A stretch of DNA of 7,169 nt from an uncultured Clostridia bacterium (GCA_946055715.1 CAMGGT010000041.1:1-7169), one strand, 5' to 3'; shown: positions 1-6,228, counted from the stretch's first letter. Numbers and translations: made by a program. The notes: a model not told the origin generated them from the sequence alone.

Positions 1-670
1 ACATCAGTCGCCCGCAGGTACCCGAGATCTTGGCGGAATTGAGCGAAAAATTCTGCTCTTTGGCCATCTTGATGGAGACCTGGGCAAAGTCACCCAAAAA
101 AGTGGAACAACAGAACGGCCTTCCGCAGACCCCGATGCCGCCGATCATCTTTGCCTCGTCACGGATGCCGATCTGCCGCAGTTCGATGCGGGTCTTGAAG
201 ACAGAGGCAAGGTCCTTGACCAGTTCGCGGAAGTCCACGCGGTTTTCTGCGGTATAGTAAAACAGCAGTTTTGCATTGTCAAAGGTGTACTCCACCGACA
301 CAAGGTTCATTTCCAGCTTGTGGTGAGCCACCTTCTCGCGGAAGATCACCCCCGCTTCCTGCTCCTGCTTGCGGTTGCGTTCTGCCCGAGCCAGGTCCTC
401 CGGCGTGGCCACACGGATGACCGTGCGCAGGGGGGGCACAACTTCGCTTCCCTTCACGGTCTTGGGGGGCATGTTCACCGTGCCGATCTCGGCCCCGCGG
501 GCCGTCTCCACGATCACACGGTCACCCACATTCAGCGTCTGTCTGCCGGGGGCAAACCAATAGCATTTGCCCGCACCGCGGAAGGTGACGCCCACCACCT
601 CCACCGTCTCGGGCATGGGAGGCGTTTCTTCCGGGGTCTGCTGGGCATTCTGCGTTCTATCGTCTTTCAT
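1..670 (-). CDS. ricT: RicT/YaaT-like PSP1 domain protein, 3' end cut off by the window
   Basis: This is the N-terminal 223 residues of a PSP1-family protein; the gene runs off the left edge. In Bacillus, RicT (YaaT) works with RicA and RicF in an Fe-S complex that supports RNase Y-dependent RNA maturation, sporulation, competence and biofilm formation. Visible here are a polar N-terminal tail of about 20 residues, a small beta-rich stretch (about 23-88), a charged helix (about 91-113), and the conserved PSP1 core. The core contains GGIGVCGRPFCCSTFLGDF (178-196; Cys182, 187, 188) and SGTCGRLM (216-223; Cys219). These cysteine blocks are the family hallmark and the likely cluster ligands. The ATG at 670 follows AGGTG with a 5 nt gap. 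The gene lies 23 bp after holB on the same strand, the same order as in B. subtilis holB-yaaT, so it is probably cotranscribed from the promoter at 1771-1799. The family call is firm. The exact Clostridial role is inferred. Confidence 0.93.
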   Translation of the reverse strand, partial: MKDDRTQNAQQTPEETPPMPETVEVVGVTFRGAGKCYWFAPGRQTLNVGDRVIVETARGAEIGTVNMPPKTVKGSEVVPPLRTVIRVATPEDLARAERNRKQEQEAGVIFREKVAHHKLEMNLVSVEYTFDNAKLLFYYTAENRVDFRELVKDLASVFKTRIELRQIGIRDEAKMIGGIGVCGRPFCCSTFLGDFAQVSIKMAKEQNFSLNSAKISGTCGRLM

Positions 671-693
671 TCTTTCACCTCAATTTCTGTGTT

Positions 694-1713
694 TCAACCC
701 TGAAAGGTCACGGTCATCTCAGACAGCACAAGCGCAACATTGGCGTTTCTTGCAAGGTCGTCCATCGCTTCGCACACCGCATCATACATGGCGTGCAGCC
801 GCACGGACCCCAGCGCCTGGGCGGTCAATTGCGCCTGCCCACGGTCTGTATAGCAGAGCAGGGGGGCATGCTCACACCGCTCGATCAGGCACAGGTCACG
901 CAGTGCCAGCGAGAGCAACGACAGGTCCTGCGTCAGTTCCTTGCGCTTGCCCGACAGACGGCGGACGGCATCCGCCACCGCGGCATACCCCTTTCGGCCC
1001 GCGGCGGCCTCGGGAATGGCAAGCACGGCTTCTCTCTGCTTCTGCATGGCGGTCAGCTGCGTGCGCCCGGCCAACTCTTCCAGCCGCCCGGCGCATCCGT
1101 CGCAGGCCAGCTTCATTTCCTGCCAGGTGTCCGGTTGCCCGTGACGAATGGCCCGCAGGGCGGGGCGCTCTTCGGCAAAACGGTCCAGTTCCTCCTCCGT
1201 CAGACGGGGCATGCGCAGGGTCTGCGCACGGCTTCTGATGGTGGCCAGCATGGCTTCGCTCCGCTCGCACAAAAGCAGCACATTCACTTCGGTCGGCGGT
1301 TCTTCCAGCACTTTCAGCAGGGCGTTCTGGGCCTGCACGGTCATCGTATGGGCATCTTCAATGATGTAGATCTTGCGCGGTGCCTCGGTGGGCGAGAGAT
1401 ACATGTCACCGCGCATGGCGCGGATGGGTTCCACGCCAAGCGTGGCTTTGTCTTCCCGCCGCACCGTCACCACATCGGGTGTGCGGTCTTCCAGCACCTT
1501 GCGGCAGGCGGCACAGCCACGGCAGGGCAGGGCACCCGCTTCTTTTGCGCCCGTGCAGAGCAGGGCGGCGGCGATCTGTCTGGCAAACAGGGCTTTGGTG
1601 GGGGCGTCTTCCCCCTCTAAGATCACCGCATGGGGAAACCGCCCGGAGAGGATGGCGTCACCCGCCAGACCGCGCAGGTCGTCGTTGACCGGCACATTGG
1701 CAAAAAAGCGCAT
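694..1713 (-). CDS. holB: DNA polymerase III subunit delta-prime
   Basis: A 339-residue clamp-loader subunit, which helps the gamma/tau-delta-delta' complex open and load the beta sliding clamp on DNA. The AAA+ fold is recognisable. The nucleotide-binding loop is degenerate: GEDAPTKA (34-41) lacks the Gly before the Lys and the Ser/Thr after it, as expected for a delta-prime subunit that does not hydrolyse ATP. A zinc module is formed by Cys53, Cys64, Cys67 and Cys70 (PCRGCAACRK). The Walker B-like strand is KIYIIEDAHTM (114-124), followed by NALLKVLEEPP (130-140). The SRC motif that carries the arginine finger reads Ser161-Arg162-Ala163, so the Arg is kept and the Cys is lost. The C-terminal half is the usual variable helical collar domain. 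An in-frame ATG eight codons upstream (1737) is rejected because AAGGAGG lies inside that extension, five bases before the ATG used here. First gene of the holB-ricT unit. Confidence 0.95.
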   Translation of the reverse strand: MRFFANVPVNDDLRGLAGDAILSGRFPHAVILEGEDAPTKALFARQIAAALLCTGAKEAGALPCRGCAACRKVLEDRTPDVVTVRREDKATLGVEPIRAMRGDMYLSPTEAPRKIYIIEDAHTMTVQAQNALLKVLEEPPTEVNVLLLCERSEAMLATIRSRAQTLRMPRLTEEELDRFAEERPALRAIRHGQPDTWQEMKLACDGCAGRLEELAGRTQLTAMQKQREAVLAIPEAAAGRKGYAAVADAVRRLSGKRKELTQDLSLLSLALRDLCLIERCEHAPLLCYTDRGQAQLTAQALGSVRLHAMYDAVCEAMDDLARNANVALVLSEMTVTFQG

Positions 1714-1718
1714 CCTAA

Positions 1719-1725
1719 CCTCCTT
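1719..1725 (-). promoter_or_regulatory. Ribosome binding site that fixes the holB start
   Basis: On the minus strand this reads AAGGAGG, a full anti-16S match, and sits 5 nt before the ATG at 1713. It shows that translation starts at MRFFANVP and not at the upstream in-frame ATG (1737), whose eight extra codons would encode MTAEKEVR across the binding site itself. Confidence 0.85.
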
Positions 1726-1770
1726 CTCTGCCGTCATCCCCTGACGGGCAGACTGCTTCCATTATCAAGC

Positions 1771-1799
1771 ATTATACCATTTTCCCCTCCGATTGTCAA
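1771..1799 (-). promoter_or_regulatory. Perfect-consensus sigma-A promoter for holB-ricT
   Basis: On the minus strand, TTGACA (1794-1799) is followed by a 17 bp spacer and TATAAT (1771-1776). Both hexamers match the consensus at all 6 positions. The spacer ends in TGG, which adds an extended -10 TG element. Transcription would start near 1764, giving a leader of about 50 nt before the holB ATG at 1713. This also argues that holB is the first gene of its transcript here and is not downstream of tmk as in B. subtilis. Confidence 0.88.
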
Positions 1800-1892
1800 C
1801 GCCGCGCACCGCGCAAAATGTCCCAAAACGAAAAAAGCCAAAAAATATTTTTGCCACTTTGCCCTTTTTTTCCGAAAAGCGTATGCGCGCGC
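1800..1892. promoter_or_regulatory. A/T-tract spacer between two divergent promoters
   Basis: This stretch separates the -35 boxes of the holB and metG promoters. It is far more AT-rich than the surrounding genes. Runs of A at 1815-1818, 1825-1828, 1831-1836 and 1840-1845 are followed by runs of T at 1848-1852, 1858-1860 and 1865-1871. They are spaced about 7-10 bp apart, close to helical phasing, so intrinsic bending is plausible. A 6 bp dyad, CAAAAA-ata-TTTTTG, lies at 1839-1853. The tracts nearest each -35 could act as UP elements for RNA polymerase alpha subunits. A protein-binding role is possible but not shown. Confidence 0.4.
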
Positions 1893-1921
1893 TTGCAAAA
1901 ACGCAATGATTATGGTAGAAT
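1893..1921 (+). promoter_or_regulatory. Sigma-A promoter (extended -10) for metG-tatD
   Basis: TTGCAA (1893-1898) and TAGAAT (1916-1921) are separated by exactly 17 bp, and TGG precedes the -10 to give an extended TGnTAGAAT element. The predicted start of transcription is about 1928, giving a leader of roughly 37 nt before the metG ATG. The -35 overlaps the right arm of a small dyad, AAGCG (1877-1881) with CGCTT (1890-1894), a possible but unproven operator. There is no room for a T-box leader between this promoter and metG. Confidence 0.8.
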
Positions 1922-1952
1922 ATTCATGTTTATCAAAGGGGCTCATTTGCCC

Positions 1953-1959
1953 GGAGGAG
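1953..1959 (+). promoter_or_regulatory. Ribosome binding site that fixes the metG start
   Basis: GGAGGAG lies 5 nt before the ATG at 1965. The same reading frame stays open upstream to an ATG at 1818, but that codon lies upstream of the predicted metG promoter, and the extra 49 residues have no resemblance to MetRS. The start at 1965 gives MSTKETKEKFYLTTAIMYAS, the normal MetRS beginning. Confidence 0.85.
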
Positions 1960-1964
1960 TTATT

Positions 1965-3923
1965 ATGTCAACAAAGGAAACAAAAGAAAAATTCTATCTC
2001 ACTACCGCCATCATGTACGCCTCGCGCAAGCCGCATTTCGGCAACACCTACGAGGTGATCCTGGCGGATGCTGTTGCCCGCTATCAGCGTCTGAAGGGGC
2101 GCGATGTCTACTTTCTGACCGGCACCGACGAGCATGGGCAAAAGATCGAGGGATATGCCGCCGAGGCCGGCATCACGCCCAAGGCATACGTCGACGGCAT
2201 CTCAGACGAGATCAAAGCGCTTTGGAAGCGCATGAACACCACCGAAAGCCGCTTCATCCGCACCACCGATGCCGACCATGAAGACACGGTTCGCAGGATC
2301 TTTGCCCGCTTCTTCCGTCAGGGAGACATCTATAAAGGCAGTTATGAGGGCTGGTACTGCACCCCCTGCGAGGCCTTCTTTACCGACACGCAGATCGTCG
2401 ACGGCAAATGCCCCGACTGCGGTGCGCCGGTCACCCGCGCAAAGGAAGAGGCCTACTTCTTCCGTATGTCTGCCTATGCCGATAAGCTCATGGACTATAT
2501 CGAGACCCACCCCGGCTTCATCGAGCCGGACGCCCGCCGCAAAGAGATGGTCAACAATTTCTTAAGACCCGGCCTTCAGGATCTGTGCGTGTCCCGTACC
2601 TCCTTCAAATGGGGCATCCCGGTCGACTTTGACCCTGCGCATGTCGTGTATGTATGGCTGGACGCGCTGACCAACTATATTTCCGCCATCGGTTATGACC
2701 CCGACAAGACCTATGAAGAACAGTCCGAGCAGTTCCGCCGTCTGTGGCCGGCCGATGTGCATTTTATCGGCAAAGACATTCTGCGCTTTCACACCATCTA
2801 CTGGCCCATCTTCCTGATGGCGCTGGGACTGCCCCTGCCCAAAAAGGTGTTCGGTCACCCCTGGTTCATTGCCGGGGAAGACAAAATGTCCAAATCCAAG
2901 GGCAATGTCATCTATGCAGACGAGCTGGCCGACCTCATCTCGGTGGACGGCGTCCGCTACTACGCCCTGGCAGAAATGCCCTATGCCAACGACGGTTCCA
3001 TCACCTATGAGAATGTGATGAACCGCTATAATACCGACCTCGCCAACAACCTCGGCAACCTGGTCAAACGCACCCATGCCATGGTCGAAAAATACTGCGG
3101 GGGCGTTGTGCCCGCCTGCGGCCCGGAGGAGGGCACGGATGCAGAACTGCGCGTCGCCGTGGAAAAGGCCATTTCGGACTTTACGCAGCACATGGACGAG
3201 TTGCGCCTGGCGGATGCCTGCGAGGATGTCTTCGGCATGCTCAAACGCGCCAACAAGTATATTGACGAAAGCATGCCCTGGCAACTCGCCAAGTCGCCCG
3301 AAAACGAGGCGCGTCTGGGCACAGTGCTGTACCGCCTGCTGGACTGCGTCCGCATCGGGGCCATTCTGCTGTTGCCCGTCATGCCCGCCGCCGCCGAAAA
3401 GATCCTGCGCATGCTTTCCACCCAAAAAACTGCCTGGGGAGACCTTGTCTGCGGCGGACTTGAAAGCGGGCTGACGCTGGGCGAGTGTGAGGCGCTGTTT
3501 GCCCGCCTGGACGAAAAGGCCTATCACGCCGCCATCGAGGCACAGCAGCAGGCAAAGAGCAAACCCGCCTCCGAAAACAAGGAGGCAGAGCCGGAACACG
3601 AAGCGCAGATCAAGATTGACCACTTTATGGGCGTGGAGCTTCGCTCGGCAAGAGTGCTGTCGGCAGAGCGCATTCCCAAAGCCAAAAAATTGCTGAAACT
3701 GCAGGTCGATCTGGGCTATGAGACCCGCCAGATCGTCTCGGGCATCGCCGCATGGTACACACCGGAAGAACTGGTGGGCAAAACGGTGGTGGTTGTGGCC
3801 AACCTTGCCCCCGCCACCCTTTGCGGGGTGGAGAGCCGCGGGATGCTCCTGGCCTCGGGAGATACGGATGTGAAGGTGCTGTTTCTTGACTCCGACACCA
3901 AACCGGGCGAGCGCATCCACTGA
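1965..3923 (+). CDS. metG: Methionine--tRNA ligase (MetRS)
   Basis: A 652-residue class I aminoacyl-tRNA synthetase that charges tRNA-Met and initiator tRNA with methionine using ATP. The HIGH motif appears as His24-Phe-Gly-Asn27 (KPHFGN), with Phe where Ile or Leu is usual. The TGTDEHGQKI block is at 52-61. A single zinc knuckle is made by Cys132-x2-Cys135 and Cys149-x2-Cys152. The KMSKS loop is intact at 307-311. A helical anticodon-binding domain follows (roughly 370-520), then a polar, low-complexity linker (about 523-548) and a C-terminal EMAPII/Trbp111-type OB-fold tRNA-binding domain (about 550-652, containing IVSGIAAWYTPEELVGK), which dimerises bacterial MetRS. Length and domain order are normal for Firmicutes. 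The stop codon shares one base with the tatD ATG (TGATG at 3921-3925), so the two genes are probably translationally coupled. Confidence 0.97.
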   Translation: MSTKETKEKFYLTTAIMYASRKPHFGNTYEVILADAVARYQRLKGRDVYFLTGTDEHGQKIEGYAAEAGITPKAYVDGISDEIKALWKRMNTTESRFIRTTDADHEDTVRRIFARFFRQGDIYKGSYEGWYCTPCEAFFTDTQIVDGKCPDCGAPVTRAKEEAYFFRMSAYADKLMDYIETHPGFIEPDARRKEMVNNFLRPGLQDLCVSRTSFKWGIPVDFDPAHVVYVWLDALTNYISAIGYDPDKTYEEQSEQFRRLWPADVHFIGKDILRFHTIYWPIFLMALGLPLPKKVFGHPWFIAGEDKMSKSKGNVIYADELADLISVDGVRYYALAEMPYANDGSITYENVMNRYNTDLANNLGNLVKRTHAMVEKYCGGVVPACGPEEGTDAELRVAVEKAISDFTQHMDELRLADACEDVFGMLKRANKYIDESMPWQLAKSPENEARLGTVLYRLLDCVRIGAILLLPVMPAAAEKILRMLSTQKTAWGDLVCGGLESGLTLGECEALFARLDEKAYHAAIEAQQQAKSKPASENKEAEPEHEAQIKIDHFMGVELRSARVLSAERIPKAKKLLKLQVDLGYETRQIVSGIAAWYTPEELVGKTVVVVANLAPATLCGVESRGMLLASGDTDVKVLFLDSDTKPGERIH

Positions 3924-4759
3924 TGCAATACTTCGACACACACGCCCACTATTTTGACGACCGCTTTTATTCCGACGAATGTCCGTCGGGGCCGGATGCC
4001 CTGCTGGACGGCCTGTTTGCAGGGGACATCTGCGGCATCGTCAATGTGGCCACCTCTCCCGCCAACTACCGTGCGGTCATCTCGCAGGCCGCCGGGTATG
4101 ACAAGATGTATACGGCACTGGGCATCCACCCCACCGACTGCCAGTCGCTTGGGCCAGACCCCGCGCAGGAGTTGCCTGCGCTGAAAGCCCTGCTGTCAGA
4201 CCCGGCATCCAAGGCCGTGGCGCTGGGCGAGATTGGGCTGGACTATCACTATGACGACACAGACAAGCCGCGCCAGTTGGCCTATTTTCACGCACAGCTT
4301 GCCCTGGCGCAAGAACTTGACCTGCCGGTCATCATCCACGACAGAGACGCGCACGGAGATGTGTTTGAGGCGGTATGCGCCCATCCCGGCGTGCGCGGGG
4401 TACTGCACAGTTACAGCGGCAGTGCCGAGCTGGCAAAAGAGTATGTGAGGCGCGGCTTTCTCATTTCCTTTTCCGGCACGATCACCTTCAAGGGCGCACG
4501 AAAGACCGTCGAGACAGCCGCCGCGCTCTCCCCGCGCGATGTGCTGATCGAAACAGATGCCCCCTACCTCTCGCCTGTGCCCCTGCGCGGAAAGCTCAAC
4601 CATTCCGGCCATCTGGTCTATACCTGCGCCGCCCTCGCTACTGCCATGGGCATGACCCCGGAAGAATGTGCCCGTGTCACCGCCGAAAACGCCGCCCGCC
4701 TGTTCTTGGGCAAGGGGGATAAAGGGGCTGTTGAACAAGCAACAGCCCCAAGTGAATAA
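3923..4759 (+). CDS. tatD: TatD family metal-dependent hydrolase/deoxyribonuclease
   Basis: A 278-residue amidohydrolase-fold nuclease. Family members are Mg-dependent 3'-to-5' exonucleases acting on DNA and are linked to DNA repair and processing; the Bacillus homologue YabD also follows metS. The metal ligands are visible: His7 and His9 (FDTHAHYFD), Glu103 (GEIGLDYHYD), His139 (VIIHDRDAH), His162 (LHSYSGS) and Asp212 (LIETDAPYLSP). The start ATG overlaps the metG stop by one base and has no strong binding site of its own, which fits translational coupling. The family normally ends soon after the NAARLFLG motif (here ending at residue 263). The last 15 residues (KGDKGAVEQATAPSE) are extra, and residues 268-276 are encoded by the inverted repeat at 4724-4749, so the tail was probably gained from a repeat element. 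The function call is firm. The physiological substrate is not known. Confidence 0.95.
   Translation: MQYFDTHAHYFDDRFYSDECPSGPDALLDGLFAGDICGIVNVATSPANYRAVISQAAGYDKMYTALGIHPTDCQSLGPDPAQELPALKALLSDPASKAVALGEIGLDYHYDDTDKPRQLAYFHAQLALAQELDLPVIIHDRDAHGDVFEAVCAHPGVRGVLHSYSGSAELAKEYVRRGFLISFSGTITFKGARKTVETAAALSPRDVLIETDAPYLSPVPLRGKLNHSGHLVYTCAALATAMGMTPEECARVTAENAARLFLGKGDKGAVEQATAPSE
4724..4749. repeat. Perfect 10 bp inverted repeat in the tatD 3' end; possible minus-strand terminator
   Basis: GGGGCTGTTG (4724-4733) and CAACAGCCCC (4740-4749) are exact inverted copies around a 6 nt loop, AACAAG. Read on the plus strand there is no T-run after it. Read on the minus strand it is followed by TTTATC, so it could weakly terminate transcription of the convergent LysM/GH18 gene that ends at 4904. 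A third copy of the core, GGGGCTGTT, occurs at 4896-4904. The repeat encodes tatD residues 268-276. Confidence 0.6.
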
Positions 4760-4785
4760 GTAATAGTGAATAGTGAAGAAGTAGA
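4751..4785. repeat. Degenerate heptamer tandem repeat, about five units
   Basis: Units start every 7 bp at 4751, 4758, 4765, 4772 and 4779: AGTGAAT, AAGTAAT, AGTGAAT, AGTGAAG, AAGTAGA. The first unit contains the tatD stop codon (TAA, 4757-4759). No coding function is apparent. It looks like a short intergenic minisatellite tied to the adjacent inverted repeat. Confidence 0.55.
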
Positions 4786-4790
4786 AGATG

Positions 4791-4821
4791 CTTTCGGCTT
4801 GTGGCAAAAGTCAGCCGAAGG
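4791..4821. other. Stem-loop between tatD and its terminator
   Basis: CTTTCGGCT (4791-4799) pairs with AGCCGAAGG (4813-4821) over 9 positions with one G-U pair and a 13 nt loop. No T-run follows directly (the next, TTTTTT, begins at 4839), so it is a poor terminator on its own. It may protect the mRNA 3' end or be part of the local repeat element. Confidence 0.4.
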
Positions 4822-4848
4822 TATTTGCTCTGTGATTGTTTTTTGATT

Positions 4849-4888
4849 ATGCCTTTGCAATTCCGAAGGGATTTGCGAAGGCATTTTT
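4849..4888 (+). terminator. Intrinsic terminator of metG-tatD
   Basis: A long stem is formed by 4849-4864 (ATGCCTTTGCAATTCC) and 4869-4884 (GGATTTGCGAAGGCAT) around a GAAG tetraloop. Of 16 positions, 14 are Watson-Crick, one is G-U and one is a T-T mismatch. Five T's at 4884-4888 follow. The T-run is on the plus strand only, so it ends metG-tatD transcription about 90 bp after the tatD stop codon. On the minus strand the stem is followed by A-rich sequence and should not terminate there. Confidence 0.8.
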
Positions 4889-4903
4889 CATGACGGGGGC
4901 TGT

Positions 4904-6073
4904 TTATCCGTCAATGATATCATAGCACAGCGACAGGCCGTATAACTTCCAGATCGGCACCCGCCCCGCCTCACAGCACACAGCGCAAAGCCCGGCGCGG
5001 TTCATCTCAAATAACCCCTGCGAAAAGGCATAGGCATCCTCATACCGCACATCATGGCGGACGGCCTGCCGCCCCGCGCAGGTGCGGAATGAAAAGTGCG
5101 CCAGCTGGCTTTCTGCCTCTCGCTCGATGGCGATCCGGCGGCAGACAGCGGCATGGAGCATCTCGGCCGTATCTGCCGCCTGTGTCTGCCGTTCTCCGTT
5201 TGGCAGCACGCAGGTCTCCTCGGCTTCTCCGCAAAGAGCAGGGGCAAAAAAGCGCCTGTCTGCCGCGGGTACCGCGGCAACTATGCGGCGGCAAAGCGCG
5301 GCAAGCCCTTGCGGTTCTTTTGCTCGGTCAAGGCGAAGAAAGCCACCCCACCCGGGCATCGGTGCTGTTGTGTCGCCCGTTTGCCAATGGCCGCACAGGC
5401 AAAACCCCAAACCGTTCTCCGACAGAGAAAGCGCCGTGTCGGTCGCCGCACGGCGCTCTTTTTCTGTCACACTTTCGGGCACTGTGATCTCCGCGCACAG
5501 CCCTCGTATTCCCGTTGCCCGCATGCTTTCAGACAGTCGTGTGGGGCATGCACGGCTGATGTCGGAGATGGGCACCACCCCCCACAGAACGGGTAGAAGA
5601 TCGGGCGAAATGCGCGTCAGTGCGCCTGCTGTAGCGGGCAGCAGCACCCCTTCCTCGTCAATATGACAGCCGCAAAGCAGCAGCACCGTCAGGTAGGGTA
5701 GTGAGGCACGCGTCGCCTCGGAGAGCGGTGAATCCGGCAGAAAGCCATACACAGAAAGAGAGCCGAAGGGTGCGCTTTCCTGCACGGTGGCCACTTCCTG
5801 CCCCGGGTGCAGTTCTCCGGTTGCGGCTATGTAGGGGTTCTGGCGGAGCAGACGGCGCAAGGCCACCCCCTCCTCCCGGCAGATCTGCTCCGGTGTCTCA
5901 CCGGCGCGTGCCGCGCGTGTGCGGGCAGGGCGCGCATAAAGCAAACTCTGCCCGGGCAGAAGATGGGTGGGGCGGTGCAGGGCATTTTCTTCAGCCAGCC
6001 GGTCGGCCGAGATGGCCACTTTGCCCGCCACCGAAAACAGGGTTTCGCCGTATCTGACAATATGGATCTGCAT
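4904..6073 (-). CDS. Two-LysM protein with a degenerate GH18 (SleL/YaaH-like) domain
   Basis: A 389-residue protein with no signal peptide. The first LysM is at about 2-46 (HIVRYGETLFSVAGK and LLPGQSLLYA) and the second at about 52-96 (RAGETPEQICREEGV and LHPGQEVATV). The rest follows the layout of SleL/YaaH glycosidases, which cut spore cortex peptidoglycan during germination: PYLTVLLLCGCHIDEEGVLLP (126-146), a C-terminal RYEDAYAFSQGLFEMN block like the family's WFEDARS helix, and a closing strand before WKLYGLSLCYDIIDG. The GH18 catalytic motif DxxDxDxE is not there: the matching stretch is GIRGLCAEIT (188-197), with Arg, Cys, Ala, Glu, Ile and Thr in place of most acidic positions. It is cysteine-rich for this family. 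It may bind spore peptidoglycan without cutting it. The start is supported by AAGGCGG 7 nt upstream (6081-6087). It is convergent with tatD and divergent from enolase. The LysM call is firm, the GH18 ancestry fairly firm, the role inferred. Confidence 0.82.
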   Translation of the reverse strand: MQIHIVRYGETLFSVAGKVAISADRLAEENALHRPTHLLPGQSLLYARPARTRAARAGETPEQICREEGVALRRLLRQNPYIAATGELHPGQEVATVQESAPFGSLSVYGFLPDSPLSEATRASLPYLTVLLLCGCHIDEEGVLLPATAGALTRISPDLLPVLWGVVPISDISRACPTRLSESMRATGIRGLCAEITVPESVTEKERRAATDTALSLSENGLGFCLCGHWQTGDTTAPMPGWGGFLRLDRAKEPQGLAALCRRIVAAVPAADRRFFAPALCGEAEETCVLPNGERQTQAADTAEMLHAAVCRRIAIEREAESQLAHFSFRTCAGRQAVRHDVRYEDAYAFSQGLFEMNRAGLCAVCCEAGRVPIWKLYGLSLCYDIIDG

Positions 6074-6147
6074 AGGTGTACCGCCTTGTTCGTTTTTTAT
6101 CAGTCTATGCGGACTTGTGCGGTTTCATTTTGAATGACGGCAAACAT

Positions 6148-6228
6148 TTTTGCTCACACTATCAAAAACGGCCTTTCCCCGTAAGGGGATATAAGGTCGG
6201 CAAAGAAAGGTGAGCAAGATGAGCAAAA
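6148..6228 (+). promoter_or_regulatory. Possible structured leader over the eno ribosome binding site
   Basis: Two nested helices can form. The inner one pairs 6172-6180 (CCTTTCCCC) with 6185-6196, closed by a GTAA (GNRA-type) tetraloop, 9 pairs with a 3 nt bulge. The outer one pairs TTGCTCAC (6150-6157) with GTGAGCAA (6210-6217), which covers part of the AGGTG binding site. Alternatively TTTTGCTCA (6148-6156) can pair with TGAGCAAAA (6220-6228) across the start codon. I found no convincing sigma-A promoter in 6074-6218, so whether this region is in the eno transcript is unknown. Confidence 0.35.

Noticed and set aside
567..1238. 223-codon plus-strand open frame rich in Arg, Pro and Ala
   Set aside because: It spans the ricT-holB junction in antisense and shows no family motif.
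793..1620. 275-codon open frame on the plus strand across holB
   Set aside because: It is antisense to HolB, which has clear motifs. The translation is rich in Gln, Gly and His with no recognisable family and no promoter on that strand.
1875..1895. AAGCG/CGCTT dyad over the metG -35 as an operator
   Set aside because: Only 5 bp arms with an 8 bp centre in a GC-alternating stretch. This is too short to call without conservation data.
1734..1946. 70-codon minus-strand open frame in the holB-metG intergenic region
   Set aside because: It covers both predicted promoters, has no convincing ribosome binding site and no recognisable domain.
1818..1964. Upstream in-frame extension of metG by 49 codons
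   Set aside because: The ATG at 1818 lies before the predicted promoter, and the start at 1965 has an ideal ribosome binding site and a normal MetRS N-terminus.
2562..3941. 459-codon open frame on the minus strand across metG
   Set aside because: It is fully antisense to the well-conserved MetRS gene. Its translation is rich in His, Gly and Phe with no domain I recognise. Long antisense open frames are expected in GC-rich genes.
6102..6109. CATAGACT on the minus strand as a sigma-E/sigma-K -10 box for the LysM/GH18 gene
   Set aside because: The -10 resemblance is attractive for a spore gene and the distance to the start is reasonable, but I could not find a matching -35 element at the right spacing.
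6190..6195. TATAAG as a -10 box for eno
   Set aside because: No -35-like hexamer lies 16-18 bp upstream, and the leader would be only about 17 nt. It also forms part of the GTAA hairpin.
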